Assembly (NCBI RefSeq): GCF_002979555.1
Contig: NZ_PCOZ01000006.1
Span: 186,001-250,000, forward strand
From: Pseudomonas sp. MYb60
Lineage (GTDB): Bacteria > Pseudomonadota > Gammaproteobacteria > Pseudomonadales > Pseudomonadaceae
Direction: 5' to 3'
Length of the DNA stretch: 64,000 bases
Shown here: piece after piece, positions 59,564-64,000 of the stretch
How positions within the stretch are numbered: the stretch's first letter is position 1
Layout: each line of letters begins with the position of its first letter
Notes under the pieces: generated by a model
What the model saw: only the letters and a program-made list of their open reading frames with translations
Told to the model about the DNA's origin: nothing
The model's database searches: none
Program-made: the position numbers and the translations under genes

Positions 59564-61090
59564 ATGACTACCACGCCTAAACCTTTGGTCCTGATAATTC
59601 TCGATGGCTTCGGACACAGCGAAAGCACCCACGACAACGCGGTGTACGCAGCGAAGAAGCCGGTCCTCGACCGCCTGGTAGCCACAGTCCCGAACGGTTT
59701 GATCTCGGGTTCGGGCATGGACGTCGGCCTGCCGGACGGCCAGATGGGCAACTCGGAAGTCGGCCACATGAATCTGGGCGCCGGACGAGTGGTCTATCAG
59801 GACTTCACCCGCGTGACCAAAGCGATCCGCGACGGCGAGTTCTTCGAGAACCCGACCATCTGCGCGGCCGTCGATAAAGCCGTGGCCGCCGGCAAGGCGG
59901 TGCACTTCATGGGCCTGCTGTCCGACGGCGGCGTCCACAGCCACCAGGACCACCTGGTCGCCATGGCCGAACTGGCGTTCAAGCGCGGCGCCGACAAAAT
60001 CTACCTGCACGCCTTCCTCGATGGCCGCGACACCCCGCCAAAAAGCGCGCAGTCGTCCATTGAACTGCTGGACGCCACCTTCGCCGCCCTGGGCAAGGGC
60101 CGTATCGCCAGCCTGATCGGCCGTTACTTCGCCATGGACCGCGACAACCGCTGGGACCGCGTGTCTCAGGCCTACAACCTGATTGTCGACGGCCAGGCCG
60201 AATTCAACGCCGCCACCGCCCAGGAAGGCCTGGAAGCGGCCTACGCCCGAGGCGAGAGCGACGAGTTCGTCAAGGCCACCAGCATCGGCGAGCCGGTGAA
60301 GGTTGAAGACGGCGACGCCGTGGTGTTCATGAACTTCCGCGCCGACCGCGCCCGCGAGCTGAGCCGCGTGTTTGTCGAAGACGGCTTCAGCGAATTCGAA
60401 CGCGCGCGCCAGCCGAAGGTGCAGTACGTGGGCCTGACCCAATACGCCAAGAGCATCCCCGCCCCCGCCGCGTTTGCGCCGGGCAGCCTGGACAACGTCC
60501 TGGGTGACTACCTGGCCAAGAACGGCAAGACCCAGTTGCGCATTGCCGAAACCGAGAAATACGCCCACGTGACCTTCTTCTTCTCTGGCGGCCGTGAAGA
60601 GCCGTTCCCGGGCGAAGAGCGCATCCTGATCCCATCGCCGAAGGTCGCCACCTACGACCTGCAGCCGGAAATGAGCGCGCCGGAAGTCACCGACAAGATC
60701 GTCGACGCCATCGACAACCTGCGTTACGACGTGATTGTGGTCAACTACGCCAACGGCGACATGGTCGGCCACAGCGGCAACCTGGAAGCGGCGACCAAGG
60801 CCGTTGAATGCCTGGACCTGTGCGTCGGCCGCATTGTCGAGGCCCTGGAAAAAGTCGGCGGCGAAGCGCTGATTACCGCTGACCACGGCAACTGCGAGCA
60901 GATGTCCGATGAATCCACCGGCCAAGCGCACACTGCACACACCACCGAGCCGGTGCCGTTCATCTATGTCGGCAAGCGTGATCTAAAGGTGCGTGAAGGC
61001 GGCGTGCTGGCGGACGTGGCGCCGACCATGCTGAAGCTGATGGGGCTGGAGAAGCCGGTGGAGATGACGGGGACTTCGATTCTGGTCTGA
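59564..61090 (+). CDS. gpmI: 2,3-bisphosphoglycerate-independent phosphoglycerate mutase
   Basis: The protein is 508 residues from ATG 59564 ([20 protein letters not shown]) with GAGAGGA upstream. It interconverts 3- and 2-phosphoglycerate using Mn. The catalytic Ser is in [16 protein letters not shown], with metal ligands in [30 protein letters not shown] and ITADHGNCE. It is divergent from the rhodanese-grxC-secB cluster and followed by a REPIN. Confidence 0.98.
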   Translation: MTTTPKPLVLIILDGFGHSESTHDNAVYAAKKPVLDRLVATVPNGLISGSGMDVGLPDGQMGNSEVGHMNLGAGRVVYQDFTRVTKAIRDGEFFENPTICAAVDKAVAAGKAVHFMGLLSDGGVHSHQDHLVAMAELAFKRGADKIYLHAFLDGRDTPPKSAQSSIELLDATFAALGKGRIASLIGRYFAMDRDNRWDRVSQAYNLIVDGQAEFNAATAQEGLEAAYARGESDEFVKATSIGEPVKVEDGDAVVFMNFRADRARELSRVFVEDGFSEFERARQPKVQYVGLTQYAKSIPAPAAFAPGSLDNVLGDYLAKNGKTQLRIAETEKYAHVTFFFSGGREEPFPGEERILIPSPKVATYDLQPEMSAPEVTDKIVDAIDNLRYDVIVVNYANGDMVGHSGNLEAATKAVECLDLCVGRIVEALEKVGGEALITADHGNCEQMSDESTGQAHTAHTTEPVPFIYVGKRDLKVREGGVLADVAPTMLKLMGLEKPVEMTGTSILV

Positions 61091-61110
61091 TCCCAGCATC
61101 ACAGAGAAAC

Positions 61111-61205
61111 CAATGTGGGAGGGGGCTTGCCCCCGATAGCGGAGTATCAGCCGACATTTATTTGACTGACCCACCGTCATCGGGGGCAAGCCCCCTCCCA
61201 CATTG
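61111..61205. repeat. REPIN between gpmI and envC
   Basis: CAATGTGGGAGGGGGCTTGC with CCCCGATA (61111-61138) and the inverted copy ending CTCCCACATTG (61179-61205) enclose a 40-base spacer. Arms are almost identical to those at 58114-58210. Confidence 0.92.
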
Positions 61206-61348
61206 GATCTTCGGTGCTTGATAGATATCGTTCTGCCATACCCCCGCCACTCGGCACCTATCTTGCCCACCACACCGAATTGGGCGTTTTTTTTGCCGCG
61301 CTTGCCGGGCATACTAGACCGTCCATTTCCCTGGTGTCGCCCGCCTCT

Positions 61349-62644
61349 ATGCTTCGCGCCTTGATTACCCTCGCTCTTGTCTGCCTGCTCCAACCGGCAT
61401 TTGCCGATGAGCGTGCACAAACCCAACAACAGTTGGACGCCACGCGTCAGGACATTACCGAGCTGAAAAAACTGCTCGGCAAGCTCCAGGAAGAAAAATC
61501 CGGGGTGCAGAAAGACCTGCGCGGCACCGAAACCGAGATGGGCAAGCTGGAGAAGCAGGTCCAGGAGCTGCAAAAAGAATTAAAGAAGAGCGAGTCGGAA
61601 CTGGAGCGACTCGACGCTGAGAAAAAAAAACTCCAGAGCGCACGCGTTGAACAGCAACGCCTGATCGCGATCCAGGCCCGCGCCGCCTACCAGAACGGCC
61701 GCCAGGAATACCTCAAGCTGCTGCTCAACCAGCAGAACCCCGAGAAATTCGCGCGCACCCTCACCTACTACGACTACCTGAGCAAGGCCCGCCTGGAGCA
61801 ACTGAAAAGCTTCAACGAGACCCTGCGCCAGTTGGTCAATGTCGAGCAGGAAATCGCCAACCAGCAGTCCCAGCTGCAAGACCAGCAAAATGCGCTCACC
61901 GCCCAGCGTGACGAACTGGACAAGGTGCGCAAGCAGCGCCAGCTGGCCCTGGCCAAGCTCAATGACGACGTGAAGGCCCGTGACGCCAAGCTCCAGGCCC
62001 GCGAACAGGACCAGGCCGACCTGGCCAAAGTCCTCAAGACCATCGAAGAAACCCTGGCGCGCCAGGCACGTGAGGCCGAAGAAGCGCGGCAGAAAGCGCT
62101 GATCGCCCAGCAGGAAGCCGAAAAAAAGCGCCAGCGCGAGGCCGAGCTGGCAGCCACTTCGGACGCTCCGGCACCGCGTAAACCGGCGCGTGCAGCACCT
62201 GGCCCACTGGTTTCCAGCGCCGGCGAAAACTTCGGCGGCCCTTTTGCGTCAGCCCGCGGCAAACTTCCATGGCCTGTTGATGGTCGATTACTGGCACGCT
62301 TCGGTGAAACCCGAGGCGATGACACCCGCGCCAAGTGGGACGGCGTGATGATCAGCGCCTCCGCCGGCAGCCAGGTGCATGCCGTTCACGGTGGGCGCGT
62401 GGTGTTTGCCGATTGGCTGCGAGGCGCCGGCTTGCTGGTGATTCTTGACCACGGTAATGGCTATTTGAGCCTTTACGGCCACAATCAGACATTACTCAAG
62501 TCGGCAGGTGATGTTGTAAAAGCCGGTGAATCCATCTCCACTGTCGGTAACAGTGGTGGCCAGGACACACCGGCGCTGTACTTCGCTATTCGTCAGCAGG
62601 GTCGCCCGAGCGATCCTGCACAATGGTGCCGTTCCCAAGGATAG
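61349..62644 (+). CDS. envC: Murein hydrolase activator EnvC
   Basis: The protein is 431 residues from ATG 61349 (MLRALITLALVCLLQPAFAD), with a signal peptide cleaved near AFA-DE. Two long coiled-coil segments (about 20-115 and 145-260) are followed by a Lys/Arg/Glu-rich linker. The degenerate LytM/M23 domain (about 300-431) lacks the HxH zinc ligands: SLYGHNQ and PALYFAIRQQG stand where active enzymes have His pairs. EnvC activates amidases at the division septum rather than cutting peptidoglycan. It lies 30 bases before ctpA. Confidence 0.95.
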   Translation: MLRALITLALVCLLQPAFADERAQTQQQLDATRQDITELKKLLGKLQEEKSGVQKDLRGTETEMGKLEKQVQELQKELKKSESELERLDAEKKKLQSARVEQQRLIAIQARAAYQNGRQEYLKLLLNQQNPEKFARTLTYYDYLSKARLEQLKSFNETLRQLVNVEQEIANQQSQLQDQQNALTAQRDELDKVRKQRQLALAKLNDDVKARDAKLQAREQDQADLAKVLKTIEETLARQAREAEEARQKALIAQQEAEKKRQREAELAATSDAPAPRKPARAAPGPLVSSAGENFGGPFASARGKLPWPVDGRLLARFGETRGDDTRAKWDGVMISASAGSQVHAVHGGRVVFADWLRGAGLLVILDHGNGYLSLYGHNQTLLKSAGDVVKAGESISTVGNSGGQDTPALYFAIRQQGRPSDPAQWCRSQG

Positions 62645-62674
62645 GGCCGCATCTACATTAGGAGTTCGTTCGAC

Positions 62675-63991
62675 ATGCTGCATTTGTCCCGCCTCACTTC
62701 GCTGGCCCTGACCATCGCCCTGGTGATCGGCGCGCCCCTGGCGTTTGCCGACCAGGCCGCCTCGGCTGCACCGGCGGCCTCGGCCGCGACCACCAAGGCG
62801 CCGTTGCCGCTGGACGAGCTGCGCACCTTTGCCGAGGTCATGGACCGGATCAAGGCTGCTTATGTCGAACCAGTGGACGACAAGACCCTGCTGGAGAATG
62901 CCATCAAGGGCATGCTCAGCAACCTCGACCCGCACTCCGCCTACCTGGGCCCGGAAGATTTCGCTGAGCTGCAGGAAAGCACCAGCGGCGAATTCGGTGG
63001 CCTGGGCATTGAAGTCGGCTCCGAAGACGGCAACGTCAAGGTGGTTTCGCCGATCGATGACACCCCGGCATCCAAGGCCGGCATCCAGGCCGGCGACTTT
63101 ATCGTCAAGATCAACGGCCAGCCGACCCGTGGCCAGACCATGACCGAAGCCGTCGACAAGATGCGCGGCAAGATCGGCCAGAAAATCACCCTGACCCTGG
63201 TGCGCGACGGCGGCAACCCGTTCGACGTGACGCTGACCCGCGCGACCATCGTGGTCAAGAGCGTGAAGAGCCAGCTGCTGGAGTCGGGCTACGGTTACAT
63301 CCGCATTACCCAGTTCCAGGTCAAGACCGGCGACGAAGTGGCCAAGGCCCTGGCCAAGCTGCGCAAGGACAACGGCAAGAAGCTCAACGGCATCGTGCTC
63401 GACCTGCGCAACAACCCGGGCGGCGTGTTGCAGTCGGCGGTGGAAGTGGTCGACCACTTCATCACCAAAGGCCTGATCGTGTACACCAAGGGCCGTATCG
63501 CCAACTCCGAGCTGCGTTTCTCGGCCACCGGCAACGACCTCAGCGAAAACGTGCCGCTGGCCGTGCTGATCAATGGCGGCAGCGCCTCGGCCTCGGAGAT
63601 CGTCGCCGGCGCCCTGCAAGACCAGAAGCGCGGCGTGGTGATGGGCACCAACAGCTTTGGCAAAGGCTCGGTGCAAACCGTGCTGCCGCTGAACAACGAG
63701 CGCGCGCTGAAGATCACCACTGCGCTGTACTACACGCCGAACGGCCGCTCGATCCAGGCCCAGGGCATCGTGCCGGATATCGAGGTACGCAAAGCCAAGA
63801 TCACCAATGAGATCGACAGTGAGTACTACAAAGAGGCGGACCTGCAAGGTCACCTGGGCAATGGCAACGGCGGTGCCGACCAGCCGACCGGCAGCGGCGC
63901 CAAAGCCAAGCCGATGCCACAGGACGACGATTATCAGCTGGCCCAGGCGCTGAGCCTGCTCAAGGGCTTGAGCATCACCCGTAGCCGTTGA
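62675..63991 (+). CDS. ctpA: Carboxy-terminal processing protease CtpA (S41)
   Basis: The 438-residue periplasmic protease has a signal peptide (LTSLALTIALVIGAPLAFA). A PDZ domain is at about residues 95-180 (LGIEVGSEDGNVKVVSPIDDTP by its ends). The S41 catalytic domain has the Ser in GGSASASEIVAGAL and the Lys in NSFGKGSVQTVLP. Such proteases degrade cell-wall hydrolases and cleave C-terminal tails. AGGAG lies 11 bases before the ATG. An ATG at 63993, just past the stop, may be the next gene (a divergent polysaccharide deacetylase family gene usually follows), cut by the window edge. Confidence 0.96.
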   Translation: MLHLSRLTSLALTIALVIGAPLAFADQAASAAPAASAATTKAPLPLDELRTFAEVMDRIKAAYVEPVDDKTLLENAIKGMLSNLDPHSAYLGPEDFAELQESTSGEFGGLGIEVGSEDGNVKVVSPIDDTPASKAGIQAGDFIVKINGQPTRGQTMTEAVDKMRGKIGQKITLTLVRDGGNPFDVTLTRATIVVKSVKSQLLESGYGYIRITQFQVKTGDEVAKALAKLRKDNGKKLNGIVLDLRNNPGGVLQSAVEVVDHFITKGLIVYTKGRIANSELRFSATGNDLSENVPLAVLINGGSASASEIVAGALQDQKRGVVMGTNSFGKGSVQTVLPLNNERALKITTALYYTPNGRSIQAQGIVPDIEVRKAKITNEIDSEYYKEADLQGHLGNGNGGADQPTGSGAKAKPMPQDDDYQLAQALSLLKGLSITRSR

Positions 63992-64000
63992 TATGCGTTT

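Overview
The window is a piece of chromosome from a fluorescent Pseudomonas (P. fluorescens group). The evidence is the gene order (phaI/F, ubiE-ubiJ-ubiB, hisIE, tatABC, rsmE, opgGH, dtd, pip, the hut locus, blc, fbp, typA, thiI, glnA, ntrBC, trmL, secB, grxC, gpmI, envC, ctpA), which as I recall follows the PA5060-PA5134 stretch of P. aeruginosa PAO1. The many REP/REPIN palindromes with the GTGGGAGGGGGCTTGCCCCC core are typical of P. fluorescens genomes. Coding density is high, and no tRNA, rRNA, CRISPR array, insertion sequence or prophage is visible.

Layout. 1-2.2 kb: the end of a chaperone-usher fimbrial operon (two-domain adhesin-like protein plus two pilins), in a more AT-rich stretch placed where the pha synthase genes would be expected. 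2.2-4 kb: minus-strand PHA granule genes phaF, phaI and a small PHA-associated protein. 4.1-10.1 kb: a tightly overlapping plus-strand run of ubiquinone biosynthesis (ubiE, ubiJ, ubiB), histidine biosynthesis (hisI, hisE), twin-arginine export (tatABC) and rsmE. 10.3-14.3 kb: two tandem chemoreceptors. 14.3-18 kb: a polar amino acid ABC transporter plus an orphan paralogous binding protein. 18.2-22.5 kb: opgGH for periplasmic glucans. 22.7-24.1 kb: dtd and pip.

24.3-38.7 kb is a full histidine utilisation locus: hutU, an NCS1 permease, hutXWV, a second lyase-like gene, hutH, hutI and hutG on one strand; hutCD upstream; and hutF divergent. The hutU promoter reads as a sigma-54 -24/-12 element with a HutC-type palindrome lying over the predicted start site; a second palindrome sits between hutC and hutF. 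The lyase paralogue has lost the Ala-Ser-Gly that makes the MIO cofactor. The locus converts histidine to glutamate by the HutF/HutG route, and HutC would sense urocanate.

38.8-48.6 kb: lipocalin blc, a small lipoprotein, fbp, a DUF3999/DUF2339 membrane pair of unknown function, glycogen phosphorylase and a YkgJ-type cysteine cluster protein. 48.7-56.8 kb: typA, thiI and the nitrogen control block glnA-ntrB-ntrC. glnA has two NtrC-type sites and a sigma-54 promoter in nearly the same geometry as enteric glnA, and ntrB has its own NtrC-type site and possible sigma-54 promoter. 57-64 kb: a small unknown membrane-anchored protein, trmL, secB, grxC, a cysteine-free rhodanese-domain protein, gpmI, envC and ctpA.

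The most unexpected structure is at 57011-57210: three copies of a 43-base element directly downstream of the small unknown gene. Their ten-base loop is identical, while their stems differ by paired, compensating substitutions. I could not assign this to a known family.
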